In this document: positions 52,946 through 62,221 of the stretch, one piece after another
Position numbering within the stretch: position 1 is the stretch's first letter
Layout: every line of letters begins with the position of its first letter
DNA from: Lederbergia sp. NSJ-179
Lineage (GTDB): Bacteria > Bacillota > Bacilli > Bacillales > Bacillaceae_C
NCBI RefSeq assembly: GCF_022867885.1
Contig: NZ_JALIFP010000003.1
Span: forward strand, 1 to 64,000
DNA length: 64,000 bases
Direction of reading: 5' to 3'
Position numbers and translations under genes: made by a program
The notes under the pieces: generated by a model
The model's input: the letters and a program-made list of their open reading frames with translations, nothing else
What the model was told of the DNA's origin: nothing
Databases searched by the model: none

Positions 52946-54058
52946 TTACTCAAAATGTACCGCCATATTGAGCGCGGTCATCACGTCATCTGTTTGATCG
53001 ATCATATAAACTGTCTTATACCTTTGCCACATGATGCGGGTGTCGTTCTGATCAGCATCCAGGTGGGCATAGCCGTTTGCGTGCGGGATGGGTAATGCCT
53101 CTTCCGTGAGATACCTTACCACGGTTTTTGCGAGGGATACATTATTTTCGGAATGCTCTGTGCTACTCTTGACAGAAAGGGCCCAGCGCCCGACGTTCCA
53201 ACTTGTATGCAGACTACCTGCGGCTCCATCTTGATAACCAGTCATGCCATACCCAAGGTCAATACTTTTACCGCCCAGTTTACTGAAGTTTTCGTAGGCA
53301 ATTGCTTCATCAGCCTCTTCCTGGGTGTTGTATTCCTTGATCGATACGCGCCCGACTACCTTTGCTGGATTATCGTTACGGTACAGTTGCTCGTTGTTGA
53401 TCGGGATTGGTTTCGTATGTTGGTAAAAAATAATCTCGGCATTTGTTGCATTTGAATTAGTGGTGGCAGTTAAACGGTAACCATCCTTCAGTGGTACCTC
53501 TGTTGGTAATTTGATATCCAAGTCTGTTTCCATTTGTCCTTTCACCACATTCATGATCTCTTCCTGTGTCAAAAAGCGTTCCTGAGATCCATCTGAATGG
53601 TCTGTGTCATTCGAATCACTACCCTCAGGTTCTTTTTGCTCATCTGAAGCATCTGGCTGCTTTTGGGTATTTTCGTTATCCTGTGAATTGTCTTTGTCCT
53701 TCTCTGCTGCAGAATCTTGGTTGTCTTGAGCAGTTGAGTCATCAGGATTGTTAGCTGGCTCCTTCTTATCCTTATCTTCCACTATAAGTGGTTGAATGTC
53801 TCCATTGCCATTTGGCGTATTATCCATGCTAACTTGTCTAGTGATCATATTCAGTGCAAGCGTCGTGACGATTGTTACAAACATCAGTGCAGAGAAAGCC
53901 GGTATAAATCTCCGCTTAAACCATGAAGTGGAGTTGTCTCGATCTTCATTCATTTTGTTGATGAGGCGCTGACGAACTTGCTGTTGTCGGCGGGGGCCCC
54001 ATGTGATATCACGATCCAGATCCTTTAACCTTTTCTCTAGATTGCTATTATATTTCAT
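52946..54058 (-). CDS. anti-sigma factor-like membrane protein
   Basis: 370 aa. Cytoplasmic basic N-terminus (about 1-45), one TM helix (about 48-67), a very acidic Asn/Asp/Gln/Ser linker (about 78-155) and an outer DUF4367-like domain. It overlaps the sigma gene by 11 bases, the classic sigma/anti-sigma layout. The N-terminus should hold the sigma factor at the membrane. ATG 54058 chosen over a longer frame with no RBS. Confidence 0.8.
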   Translation of the reverse strand: MKYNSNLEKRLKDLDRDITWGPRRQQQVRQRLINKMNEDRDNSTSWFKRRFIPAFSALMFVTIVTTLALNMITRQVSMDNTPNGNGDIQPLIVEDKDKKEPANNPDDSTAQDNQDSAAEKDKDNSQDNENTQKQPDASDEQKEPEGSDSNDTDHSDGSQERFLTQEEIMNVVKGQMETDLDIKLPTEVPLKDGYRLTATTNSNATNAEIIFYQHTKPIPINNEQLYRNDNPAKVVGRVSIKEYNTQEEADEAIAYENFSKLGGKSIDLGYGMTGYQDGAAGSLHTSWNVGRWALSVKSSTEHSENNVSLAKTVVRYLTEEALPIPHANGYAHLDADQNDTRIMWQRYKTVYMIDQTDDVMTALNMAVHFE

Positions 54059-54575
54059 TCGTCGCACCACCTTTATGGATTTCGTTCGCGAGTGCCTGCA
54101 GTCCACGGGACAATGTGGTCTTAACCTTAGTTTCCGACCAGTTTAAAATCTCGGCTGTCTCCCGGACGGAAAATTCCTCCACTTTTCGTAAAATAATGAC
54201 CTGTCGATAATTTACCTTTAGTACTGAAAGGGCCTCATATAATTCTTTGGAAGACTCCCGGATTTCGACCATCGCTTCCACGGATGCCCCAGGGTCTTCC
54301 CTAGTAGTAAAAAAATCCTTTATCATCTGGATGGGTTTATTTTTGCGGATATGATCAATTGTCAAATTATGTGCGATACGATATAAAAAAGTTTTTGGAT
54401 AGGTTATTTCGTTTCCCTTTTTGACATATGTATAAGCTTTTATAAAAGTGTCTTGTGTCAAATCTTCTGCTTGCTGGGTATCTTGAATCATTTTTAAAAT
54501 GTATTTGAATAGCACCATGCTATATTTGTCATACCACTCGATGATTTGCTCCTGATGTCTAGCATTATCTTGCAA
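54048..54575 (-). CDS. ECF RNA polymerase sigma factor (SigV/SigX/SigM-like)
   Basis: 175 aa. Region 2 (about 12-80): ILKMIQDTQQAEDLTQDTFIKAY, and IDHIRKNK. Region 4 (about 118-170): ALSVLKVNYRQVIILRKVEE, then SVRETAEILNWSETKVKTTL. Followed by its anti-sigma partner. An ECF-type promoter lies upstream. The subtype is uncertain, but envelope-stress control of the neighbouring deacetylase would fit SigV-type biology. Confidence 0.88.
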   Translation of the reverse strand: MQDNARHQEQIIEWYDKYSMVLFKYILKMIQDTQQAEDLTQDTFIKAYTYVKKGNEITYPKTFLYRIAHNLTIDHIRKNKPIQMIKDFFTTREDPGASVEAMVEIRESSKELYEALSVLKVNYRQVIILRKVEEFSVRETAEILNWSETKVKTTLSRGLQALANEIHKGGATNEI

Positions 54576-54639
54576 CGATATCTGCCTCCCCTCTGGAAAA
54601 TCTCCACATGTTCTTTGTTTTTTATATCTTTATTGTTAA

Positions 54640-54665
54640 GACGGTTAAAATTGGTTTTGGTTGCG
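54640..54665 (-). promoter_or_regulatory. candidate autoregulated ECF promoter
   Basis: Minus strand CGCAAC (54665-54660), 16-nt spacer, CGTC (54643-54640). It keeps the AAC and CGTC signature of B. subtilis ECF promoters and lies 65 bases upstream of the sigma gene. Confidence 0.5.
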
Positions 54666-54794
54666 GAAATAAGCAAACTATTTTAACGATTTGGAAAATA
54701 TAGAGCGTCCATGCAAAATGAATGGTAGGCATCGAGCTGACCCATGATTTAGCTAATCGCTGAATGCGAAAAAAAGGTCGGAGATTGGCGCGGT

Positions 54795-55121
54795 ATGGAA
54801 CTCTTGACGGAAAAAGATTACCAATTTATGGAGAGAAATAAAGATCCATAGTATTTGGCAAAGAAGTATCGTTGGACTTCGATCGTACATCTGGTGGTAT
54901 TTGTTGCTGTACAATCCGTGTTTTGGTTGTACGGTACGGATAACCTGGAGGAATTTTTAGGGTATGTACGTGATTTTTCATAGATCGAAGCGGGTACTGT
55001 TGAGGAATCTTCATATCCAAACGAAACAATCTATTGAATAGGAATGATTTGGGGCTTGATTTTTATTATCGATTTCATCTGGTTATGGTCCTATACTGTT
55101 TTTCGATCAAAGTCTAAATAA
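54795..55121 (+). pseudogene. small two-TM protein gene with three nonsense codons
   Basis: A continuous 109-codon frame from ATG 54795 to TAA 55119, broken by TAG 54849, TAG at about 54981 and TGA at about 55035. Between them the frame is coherent: MELLTEKDYQFMERNKDP, YLAKKYRWTSIVHLVVFVAV, then IGMIWGLIFIIDFIWLWSYT. No frameshift. Two of the stops are one change from Trp codons. Family not recognised. Confidence 0.65.
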
Positions 55122-55197
55122 TGGGACGTCCTCTTGTAGTTCAGGATATCTGCATCAACTGAAGTTCCTCAATCTCTTCGGTTTATCAATGAAAAAT

Positions 55198-55242
55198 AAA
55201 AATCCCCAATTTCTCCGTGTGAAAGTGAAGAAATTGGGGACG
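55198..55242. terminator. terminator (active toward minus strand)
   Basis: 11-bp stem CCCCAATTTCT / AGAAATTGGGG. On the minus strand it is followed by a T-rich run, so it can end the PadR transcript. Confidence 0.75.
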
Positions 55243-55391
55243 TAAGTATGATCTAAAAATGTTTTTACTTGTTATCGGAAGTCTTTGAATGAATGCTGTT
55301 ATCTTCTATTCTCATTTTCTATCAACGGGAACATTTGTATTCATTGAATCTCTCCATCTGAGTCACTGTCAGGGCGTTAAGCTTTCCGGTT
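55243..55391 (-). other. possible gene remnant after PadR
   Basis: On the minus strand a short frame (ALTVTQMERFNEYKCSR) lies one base shifted behind the PadR stop. It may be a leftover of a PadR-linked gene. Otherwise I see nothing here. Confidence 0.25.
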
Positions 55392-55967
55392 TCACTCCCT
55401 TTCAATCCCTTCTTCATTCTCTTGATGGCTATTGATTAACTGTAAAACCCACTCTTCGTCGAAACGGAGCTTTTCTAATCGATGCTGGAAAAAGATCAGC
55501 ATATATTTCTGCTCTCCCATGGGAATCCGATCATCCTTGCCCGCATACTCCAAGCGTTCTTCCTCATGGCGGATCTCATACCGCAGGTAATCCTTGTATT
55601 GGTGTAAAATTAAAAATTGTAATTCCTTACTGATCAGACCAAAATTCTTCAGCTTCGTATAAAAATGCAACTCGTAATCCGGTGAGTATGGAATCGGTTC
55701 TTCCATCAACCGAAAAAAACGCATTCTGCCTTCGTCCGTGAGTTTATAAATTTTTTTCTTTTTTCCTTTTCCCCGTTTAGCGCCCTCCGGTTGTTCATCG
55801 AGGACCTGCTCGATCAGACCGTCTGAAAGCATGCCGTGAATGAGCGGATAAAGCGCCCCCCAGCTGACTTTTCGTGTAGGTCCAACAATTCCGTTCAAAA
55901 TCTGATGCAGCAAATAGCCGTGCATCGGGTTATTCATCAATTCGCCGAGTATAAACAATTCGTTCAA
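55392..55967 (-). CDS. PadR-family transcriptional regulator
   Basis: 191 aa. N-terminal winged helix (LNELFILGELMNNPMHGYLL, VSWGALYPLIHGMLSDGLIE) and a C-terminal helical dimerisation domain. A basic wing contains GKGKKKKIYKLTDEG. TTG 55967 follows AGGGAGG at eight bases; upstream in-frame starts lack an RBS. No intact target gene is adjacent. Confidence 0.82.
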   Translation of the reverse strand: MNELFILGELMNNPMHGYLLHQILNGIVGPTRKVSWGALYPLIHGMLSDGLIEQVLDEQPEGAKRGKGKKKKIYKLTDEGRMRFFRLMEEPIPYSPDYELHFYTKLKNFGLISKELQFLILHQYKDYLRYEIRHEEERLEYAGKDDRIPMGEQKYMLIFFQHRLEKLRFDEEWVLQLINSHQENEEGIERE

Positions 55968-56055
55968 GCGAAGAGCCTCCCTTATAAATTTAACTGCCTT
56001 TAAGTAACAACAGTATAGCATAAAGTTGACGAAAATCGTCACGCAGGACTGCTTC

Positions 56056-56145
56056 TATGCCAGCCCATCGTAGGGTTTCGGCAGGAGCAGCACGGCGATC
56101 GGATTCGCAATCGGAATGCCGAACATAAGCAGAAAAATTCTCATT
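56056..56145 (-). pseudogene. possible membrane-protein remnant
   Basis: A 29-codon frame MRIFLLMFGIPIANPIAVLL then PKPYDGLA with a hydrophobic core and no RBS. It may be the last piece of a transporter once controlled by PadR. Weak. Confidence 0.25.
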
Positions 56146-56155
56146 GTCTCTTTTT

Positions 56156-56310
56156 AAAGGTAAGAAAGCATAAATTAAGGCTGGGCGCTGGATCTAACTC
56201 CAGCGCCCAACTCCGAAAGGCTTGCAGGATGCGAGTCCATCGGCGTGATGATTGACGTCGCGAATCTAGCCGTTCATCCATTAAACCGGCACCTTGCGCT
56301 TTTCTTACTT
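56156..56310 (+). repeat. interspersed repeat, copy D
   Basis: Flank AAAGGTAAGAAAGCATAAA as in copy B; body GGATCTAACTCCAGCGCCC to CCTTGCGCTTTTCTTA. The centre shares GACGTCGCG(N)6TAGCCGTTC(A/T)TCC with copy A. Confidence 0.7.
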
Positions 56311-56318
56311 CCCTTGCC

Positions 56319-56672
56319 TTAACGACTGCTAACCAAGTAAAGGGTATTACCTTCAGGATCACTGAAGTGTACGACCTGGGCTGCTTTACCCTCAACAGAA
56401 TCATGGAATTCAACACCGCGGGATTTCAATGTCTCGACGGCTGACTCTAATTCTTGAACCTCAAATCCAATAGACATGCTTCCGGATTTTTCCGGTTGAG
56501 ATTCTTGTTCTTCGGCAAGGTGCAGAAGTCCTATTGTTAATTCCGGTGCTTCGATCTGTACAAAATGCTCGTCCATTCCGTGTTGTAGCTTTAATCCAAG
56601 AGTTTCAACGTAAAATTGAACGGCCCTTTTTAAATCCGCTACCATAATAGTCACATTACCACTTTTGAACAT
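56319..56672 (-). CDS. VOC-family (glyoxalase-like) protein
   Basis: 117 aa, single vicinal-oxygen-chelate domain: VTIMVADLKRAVQFYVETLG, EAPELTIGLLHL and VVHFSDPEGNTLYLV. Of the usual metal ligands, Glu in PEGN and the strand His (VVHF) are visible. Substrate unknown. RBS GGAGG before ATG. Confidence 0.82.
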   Translation of the reverse strand: MFKSGNVTIMVADLKRAVQFYVETLGLKLQHGMDEHFVQIEAPELTIGLLHLAEEQESQPEKSGSMSIGFEVQELESAVETLKSRGVEFHDSVEGKAAQVVHFSDPEGNTLYLVSSR

Positions 56673-57081
56673 GGTATATTGCCTCCTTTAAATGTTTAAT
56701 CGTTTTTATTATATCAAAAATTTATAATAAGTAAACATGTTTTTGTGATATAAGATTATAACATTCGATTTAAATAAAGTTGCACCGTTTTGAAAAGGTG
56801 AATCGTTGATAAGGTTGCATCGCAGACGTGCATCTCGAACAAAGGAAAATATTTTTTCCAAGAATCATAATATACGACTTGAAGTCAATAATAATTTTTT
56901 ATCTGGAGGCATTTGTTTATGTATTGTTAGACGACATTCGTTTAAAGTACGATTGTCGAACAATGAGGGTATGTTTTAGTCAATTTTTTTTTTAAAAAAA
57001 GCTGGAGCAACTAAGAAAATTAACCTATCATGTTAATAAAAATGTTATGATTTTTATGGAATAAGAAAGTGAGGGGATAGC
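56673..57081. other. gap without a recognised gene
   Basis: AT-rich divergent interval between the VOC gene and the LysE-family gene. I see promoter-like AT runs but no gene, repeat or hairpin worth calling. Confidence 0.6.
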
Positions 57082-57723
57082 ATGTTTTCATTTATTGTCG
57101 TTGTATTTCTTTTATTTTTAATCCCGGGTCCTGCGGTTATTATTACAATTTCTCAAACAATAAAAAGCGGGAGAAAAAATGGCATTATGACTGCTTTAGG
57201 AATTGGCTTAGGTGATATTATCCATGCTTTGTGCGCTGTCTTAGGGCTATCAGCGATATTATTAAGTTCAGCTTTAGCATTTGAAATCGTAAAATATATC
57301 GGAGTTATTTATTTATGCTACTTAGGGATTCGAATGTTACTTACAAAGGCTAAACAAGAAGAGAAACCAGAACTTGAACTTGAACAAACGTCTAAAAGTA
57401 TAGATAAAAGCTGGAGTTGGAAACCAATTAAACAAGGCTTTTTAGCGGAAATTTTGAATCCTAAAACAGCATTATTTTTTTTAGCATTTTTACCTCAGTT
57501 TATCCAAAATGACGGAAGTAGTGTGACATTACAACTTCTTGTTTTAGGTGTTGTATTTGTGCTCATGAGTATTGCTTACACAACATTTTTGGCTTATTGT
57601 ACAAGTTTCATTGGAGAAAAGATGTTCAAAACATCAGGTGTTTTTGCTAATAAAGTCGAGAAAATTGTTGGTTTGATTTATATTGGACTAGGCATACGTT
57701 TAGCCCTTCAAACTCAAGAATAG
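57082..57723 (+). CDS. LysE-family amino-acid exporter
   Basis: 213-aa membrane protein, six hydrophobic segments. Motifs: FLIPGPAVIITISQTIKSGR (about 12-31), GIGLGDIIHALCAVLGLSAI and GFLAEILNPKTALFFLAFLP. Exports an amino acid or small solute. GAGGGG RBS. Confidence 0.9.
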   Translation: MFSFIVVVFLLFLIPGPAVIITISQTIKSGRKNGIMTALGIGLGDIIHALCAVLGLSAILLSSALAFEIVKYIGVIYLCYLGIRMLLTKAKQEEKPELELEQTSKSIDKSWSWKPIKQGFLAEILNPKTALFFLAFLPQFIQNDGSSVTLQLLVLGVVFVLMSIAYTTFLAYCTSFIGEKMFKTSGVFANKVEKIVGLIYIGLGIRLALQTQE

Positions 57724-57949
57724 ATGGGGAATACGGATAAAATTCGTTTCTCGAACCACTTTAGTAACCATCTAAAAAGTGTAACAGAAGATGGTTACTT
57801 TTATTTTTATGCACAAAATTAAAACAATTTTATTCTCTCTGGACATGTGCTTGTTTTGGAACAATTCAGTCGTGACCTGTACCAACTCAATTGTGGCTTA
57901 GAATAGAAAACTAAGAGTAAAAACAATCTGCATGTTTTTATTCAGCATC

Positions 57950-58498
57950 TCACTGGTGTTTGCCATAATGATCGACAGCGAAGCTAAATAATACTTTCAT
58001 CAAAAACAGAATACAAATGATCAGCATATAAGGCGTTATTCCCGGAAGCATGGGTATGCAGCCCAGACCAACAGACAAAAGCAAGCCTGCTGCGAATAAT
58101 TGCGAAGTCTTCCCGATAAGGGCATTCACGATAAATGCTCCGATGATCGTATAAGCCCATATCCCCAATGAATACCAAATATCTGTGTTGAGAAGAAGGG
58201 AGATAAGCACAATATGGACATGGATTGCAATGAATACGATCCGATTTGTTTTTCGCACCGCATAAAAGTTGCTGGTTGAAGCTGTAAAATTTGCTATGCA
58301 GCCGGCAAAAACATCAAATATCAATAATAATGCCAAGGTACTGCGCCATGCCGGCAAATGGTCGGTCAATTCTGGGAATCTGTAATATAACGTTGCCGTC
58401 AGCAGTCCGCCAAAAAGCAGTATTGTCAAAATGGATGCAACAGATTGTTTTTCACCAAATACGTCGTGCAAAAAAGAAGGAATTCGAAGTTGCCTCAT
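57950..58498 (-). CDS. uncharacterised membrane protein
   Basis: 182 aa with about six hydrophobic helices (ASILTILLFGGLLTATLYY; TLALLLIFDVFAGCIANFT; FIAIHVHIVLISLLL). Divergent from the TetR gene, so likely its target. No family recognised. Confidence 0.65.
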   Translation of the reverse strand: MRQLRIPSFLHDVFGEKQSVASILTILLFGGLLTATLYYRFPELTDHLPAWRSTLALLLIFDVFAGCIANFTASTSNFYAVRKTNRIVFIAIHVHIVLISLLLNTDIWYSLGIWAYTIIGAFIVNALIGKTSQLFAAGLLLSVGLGCIPMLPGITPYMLIICILFLMKVLFSFAVDHYGKHQ

Positions 58499-58672
58499 TT
58501 TACTCCACTCCCATTATCATTGGATATCATTTTTTAAAAAAGTTATGTACTATTTATAGTGCCGAACTCTAAAATCATTATATCTATACGGATTCAATGA
58601 TTCAAGATGTTTTGTACTATTTTTATTGAAACGCTCTAAATCTTTGGTTACACTACATTTATGAGGTGAAAG

Positions 58673-59272
58673 ATGATGAACGGCTACGAACGGCGGAAAC
58701 AGAAAAAAATGGAGCGAATATTTAGCGTATCGATTGAATTATTTTTCAAATACGGTTTTCAAAAGGTCAGCGTGAATGAGATTGCGGATAAAGCGGGGGT
58801 TTCTCCTGCAACCATATATAACTACTTCGGTACAAAAGAACAGCTTTATACCGATTCCCTGGTCAATTGGTTGGACAAGCAACTGGCGCAGTATGAGAAC
58901 ATTTTGGATTCCGGGTTATCTTTTCCAGAGAAGACGAAAGAAATCATGCTGTTGGAGGCCAAAAACTTAAAGATTTTAGGGAACGAGTTTCCGAAAGTCC
59001 CATCCTCCGGGTTAGGCGGGTTGATACAAATAATGGACAGTTATAGCGAGCAAAAGATCGTGCACTTTTTTAAGAGGTTTGTCGCACTTGGCAAGCAAGA
59101 AGGGTATATTCGGAAGGATCAGACTGAAGAGATGATGATGCATTATTTCACGATGTTCCAGAATGAACTGCGGCGGTATTGGGAGGCATCGAATCAAGAA
59201 CGGACAACCTGGAATATCGATCAATTGATGGAGTTGTTCTTTTATGGGATAGCTGGACGGGTCCAATCTTAG
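58673..59272 (+). CDS. TetR-family regulator
   Basis: 199 aa. N-terminal HTH at about 8-55 (IFSVSIELFFKYGFQKVSVN, EIADKAGVSPATIYNYFGTK). Variable C-terminal ligand domain. Divergent from the membrane protein gene. Start at one of two adjacent ATGs after GAGGTGAAAG. Confidence 0.9.
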   Translation: MMNGYERRKQKKMERIFSVSIELFFKYGFQKVSVNEIADKAGVSPATIYNYFGTKEQLYTDSLVNWLDKQLAQYENILDSGLSFPEKTKEIMLLEAKNLKILGNEFPKVPSSGLGGLIQIMDSYSEQKIVHFFKRFVALGKQEGYIRKDQTEEMMMHYFTMFQNELRRYWEASNQERTTWNIDQLMELFFYGIAGRVQS

Positions 59273-59442
59273 GAGCAGGGCGAAAGCCAAAGAGATCCCC
59301 TTTTTTGTGGAATTAGAAAAAAACTTTTTGCAATCTAGGAGTTGCTATTGTTAGTGACACGATTGCCTATTTGAAGCGACGTATTTCATAGACAACACAG
59401 CCTTTTATTCGTTATACTGTATAATGACAAGGGGGAGTGAAA

Positions 59443-60045
59443 TTGTTAAAACAGGAAGATCTCCTTGCCCGCCAACTACAGCTGCAAGCTGAAGCAGATG
59501 TGATTGCTGAAGAAATGAACCTTAAGCAAATGCTGCAAGCAGTCGGTACACCAGTAAAAGTAGGGAGTGCGGCGCTTGGATTAATGGCTTGGAGAGACCT
59601 CGATATTACGGTCGTTTGTTCCAAGTTGAACATTGCTGCCATTTCCGAAATTGCTTCGCGATTAATGTCCAATCCTCAAGTCCGTGACGTAAAATTCATC
59701 AACGATACGGGCAACTGGAACACAGATCCCGCCTATCCCGACGGCTATTTTCTCGGTATAACGTGCGAGTCTAAAAGTGGAAACAAATGGGAACTGGATA
59801 TTTGGTTCGTAGACGAGCCTGATAAGCAGCCTGATCTGGAGCATATTCGCACGATGCCCGATCGTCTTACACCGGAAGCAACTGTTTCTATTTTGAATAT
59901 TAAAAGTATTTGGGCTAAACGAGCTGAGTATGGAAAGCAAGTGAAAAGCTTCGATATCTATACGGCTGTATTAGACGATAATGTACGGACGCCTGACGAA
60001 TTCAAGCGATGGTTGCAAAAGCGAAACAACCATTTTCATTCGTAA
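59443..60045 (+). CDS. nucleotidyltransferase-fold protein
   Basis: 200 aa. The pattern VGSAALGLMAWRDLDITVVC (about 40-59) is the G-S-x(n)-D-x-D strand of nucleotidyltransferases, followed by YFLGITCESKSGNKWELDIW with a third Asp. Substrate unknown. TTG 59443 follows GGGGGAG at seven bases; the upstream GTG is too close. Confidence 0.65.
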   Translation: MLKQEDLLARQLQLQAEADVIAEEMNLKQMLQAVGTPVKVGSAALGLMAWRDLDITVVCSKLNIAAISEIASRLMSNPQVRDVKFINDTGNWNTDPAYPDGYFLGITCESKSGNKWELDIWFVDEPDKQPDLEHIRTMPDRLTPEATVSILNIKSIWAKRAEYGKQVKSFDIYTAVLDDNVRTPDEFKRWLQKRNNHFHS

Positions 60046-60086
60046 AAAGAAGACAGGAGCTCATGCCCATGGCTTCTTTTTACCTC
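60041..60086. terminator. intrinsic terminator, both directions
   Basis: GTAAAAAGAAG / CTTCTTTTTAC, 11 bp, overlapping the stop codon. Confidence 0.75.
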
Positions 60087-60103
60087 TAACACAAGAAGTT
60101 GTT

Positions 60104-60320
60104 TCACTGGTCGAATGACATTTTGTAATCAAAAATCTTATGTTTACGCCAACAAAATTTTTCGAATGCACTAAGAAATGCCGTAATTGCAATCGTTGCT
60201 GCTAAAGTATGGACGTTAACCCCCGAGGACAGGCTTCAAGCGGGCAGCTGTTTGCGGCTGCTCTTTCTTCATCGATTGACGCATGAAAAATTCAGCTACC
60301 TTGGGAACGTTGTCATAATA
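60104..60320 (-). pseudogene. gene remnant, minus strand
   Basis: Two coherent pieces in neighbouring frames: VPKVAEFFMRQSMKKEQPQT(AARLKPVLG) then NVHTLAATIAITAFLSAFEK(FCWRKHK). They join if one G is removed from a five-G run near 60223. The 5' part is missing. Family not recognised. The rest of this gap to 60548 is AT-rich without features. Confidence 0.4.
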
Positions 60321-60548
60321 TTACTATAAATATTATGACGTGCCGAGGAATAAAAAAACCATATTTCCTCCATCTCATTGACTAAAGTTTTCCTTTTTTG
60401 TTAAAAAATTGAGTTTTGGCAATTGTATTTAAAAACGTATAAATGGTAAGATATATGATTATTTTTACTATAAAACATTGTAAAATTTTATAAATAGACG
60501 ATAATGGTAGTAAGGAAAGTATTCTATTATTAAGGAGAAATGTTCTAG

Positions 60549-61553
60549 ATGGAGATAGGTGCGCTTTTTCGTAAGAAAAGTACGAAACGCTTGCTCATTT
60601 TTGGGCTAATTATATTAGCCTTATATAGCGTAAGAAGTATGATCAACTTAATGTTACTAACATTTATTATTTCATTTTTGATGAATCAATTAATAGAATT
60701 TATAGCCAAACGCCTTCCAATCAACCGGCGGATTCTGGCTTTAACCATGTTTATCATTATTATAGGATTACTGACGCTTGGCTTAGTAAAATATCTCCCA
60801 ATTATTACATCGGAAATCACATCGCTCATTAAACAAATTAATAGTTTCTATATGCAACCACATGATAATATCCTGATAAGCTATATTCAAACCATTATAT
60901 CTGAAAACCAAATTTCTGCTTATTTAGAGAATGGTTTCTCCTTTCTTATCAAATCATTTACTGATATTAGTAAAACGAGTGTTCAAGTAGTAATTGCTTT
61001 AATCTTAAGTTTGTTTTTCTTACTAGAAAAGAAACGTTTAATAGAATTCACAGCTAAATTTAAGGACAGTAAAATAGCTCCATTCTATTTTGAAATTGAA
61101 TTTTTTGCTAAAAAATTCACTCGTACTTTTGGAAAAGTGATTGAAGCCCAATTTGCTATTGCGCTTATCAATTGTTTATTAACAGTCATTGCACTAGCCA
61201 TTATGGGTTTTCCGCAATTATTTGCATTAGCGATCATGGTGTTTCTTCTTGGTCTTATTCCGGTTGCAGGAGTGATTATTTCCCTAATACCGTTAAGTAT
61301 TATAGCTTATACAATTGGCGGATTTATAAATGTCATTTACGTGGTGATTGCGATCACGATTATTCATGCAATTGAGGCGTATATTTTAAATCCGAAGTTG
61401 ATGTCAGCAAAAACAGATTTACCTGTATTTTACACATTCATTGTTTTGCTTTTTTCACAAAATTTATTTGGGGTCTGGGGGCTCATTATTGGAATACCTG
61501 TATTTGTGTTCCTTCTTGATGTTCTGGACGTAACGAATAAAGAAGGAACTTGA
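60549..61553 (+). CDS. AI-2E-family transporter
   Basis: 334 aa, polytopic membrane protein of the AI-2E/YtvI family: about eight helices and the late signature FPQLFALAIMVFLLGLIPVA, then GVIISLIPLSIIAY. Members export small molecules or act as Na+/H+ antiporters; the substrate is unknown here. RBS AAGGAG. Confidence 0.88.
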   Translation: MEIGALFRKKSTKRLLIFGLIILALYSVRSMINLMLLTFIISFLMNQLIEFIAKRLPINRRILALTMFIIIIGLLTLGLVKYLPIITSEITSLIKQINSFYMQPHDNILISYIQTIISENQISAYLENGFSFLIKSFTDISKTSVQVVIALILSLFFLLEKKRLIEFTAKFKDSKIAPFYFEIEFFAKKFTRTFGKVIEAQFAIALINCLLTVIALAIMGFPQLFALAIMVFLLGLIPVAGVIISLIPLSIIAYTIGGFINVIYVVIAITIIHAIEAYILNPKLMSAKTDLPVFYTFIVLLFSQNLFGVWGLIIGIPVFVFLLDVLDVTNKEGT

Positions 61554-61703
61554 AAGGAAGGGAAGGATCGTACGCAATAATCTAATTTTTCACCTGTTGA
61601 TCAAATAGGAATAGAAGCTCGAAGGTTTTCAAAATCAAGGAATTTTCACGGAAAAAGAAAGGAAACTTATGCGAAAGAAAAATAAAAAGTTTCCATTTCC
61701 TTC

Positions 61704-61732
61704 TTGACTATATTCTCACTTTCCTCTATACT
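61704..61732 (+). promoter_or_regulatory. promoter of the tRNA Glu-Val-Tyr-Gln-Lys cluster
   Basis: TTGACT at 61704-61709, 17-nt spacer, TATACT at 61727-61732. Confidence 0.8.
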
Positions 61733-61776
61733 CTTTTTTGGGTCTTAAAGAGATTGTTTCTTTTTCCCGGAGTATT

Positions 61777-61851
61777 GGCCCCTTGGTCAAGCGGTTAAGA
61801 CACCGCCCTTTCACGGCGGTAACACGGGTTCGAATCCCGTAGGGGTCACCA
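61777..61851 (+). tRNA. tRNA-Glu (TTC)
   Basis: Acceptor GGCCCCT/AGGGGTC, anticodon TTC in loop CTTTCAC, encoded CCA. Confidence 0.97.
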
Positions 61852-61913
61852 TCTAAAGGTTGGAAGTGGGAGGTTGGAAAACATCTCGCCCGCCGCAATT
61901 TAAGCGTAAAAAA

Positions 61914-62214
61914 TACGTGACTGACAAAGTGAAAGAAGCTGACGCAGTATGCGCCGCTCATCACACCTCCCGTTAAAATTGGGAGGAGCAAGCAGGACAA
62001 GGAAGCGAATGAGAGACGGAAGAAGCGTACAAAAGTACGTGACTGACAGAGCGAAAGAAGCTGACGCAGTAATGCGCCGCTCATCACACCTCCCGTTAAA
62101 ATTGGGAGGAGCAAGCAGGACAAGGAAGCGAATGAGAGACGGAAGGAGCGTACAAAAGTACGTGACTGACAGAGCGAAAGAAGCTGACGCAGTAATGCGC
62201 CGCTCATCACAATT
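61914..62214 (+). repeat. 123-bp tandem repeat between tRNA-Glu and tRNA-Val
   Basis: Two and a half units starting at TACGTGACTGAC (61914, 62036, 62159). Units differ at only a few bases. Each full unit has the hairpin CCTCCC-gttaaaatt-GGGAGG. A frame is open across the units but there is no RBS or protein family, so I treat it as non-coding. Confidence 0.85.
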
Positions 62215-62221
62215 TTAACCC

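Noticed and set aside
61914-62214. CRISPR-like array
   Set aside because: Units are long, contiguous and lack unique spacers; no cas genes in the window.
61949-62218. Open frame with repeated RRSSHLPLKLGG-type units
   Set aside because: It follows the 123-bp tandem repeat exactly, has no RBS and no family; the repeat length (a multiple of three) keeps the frame open.
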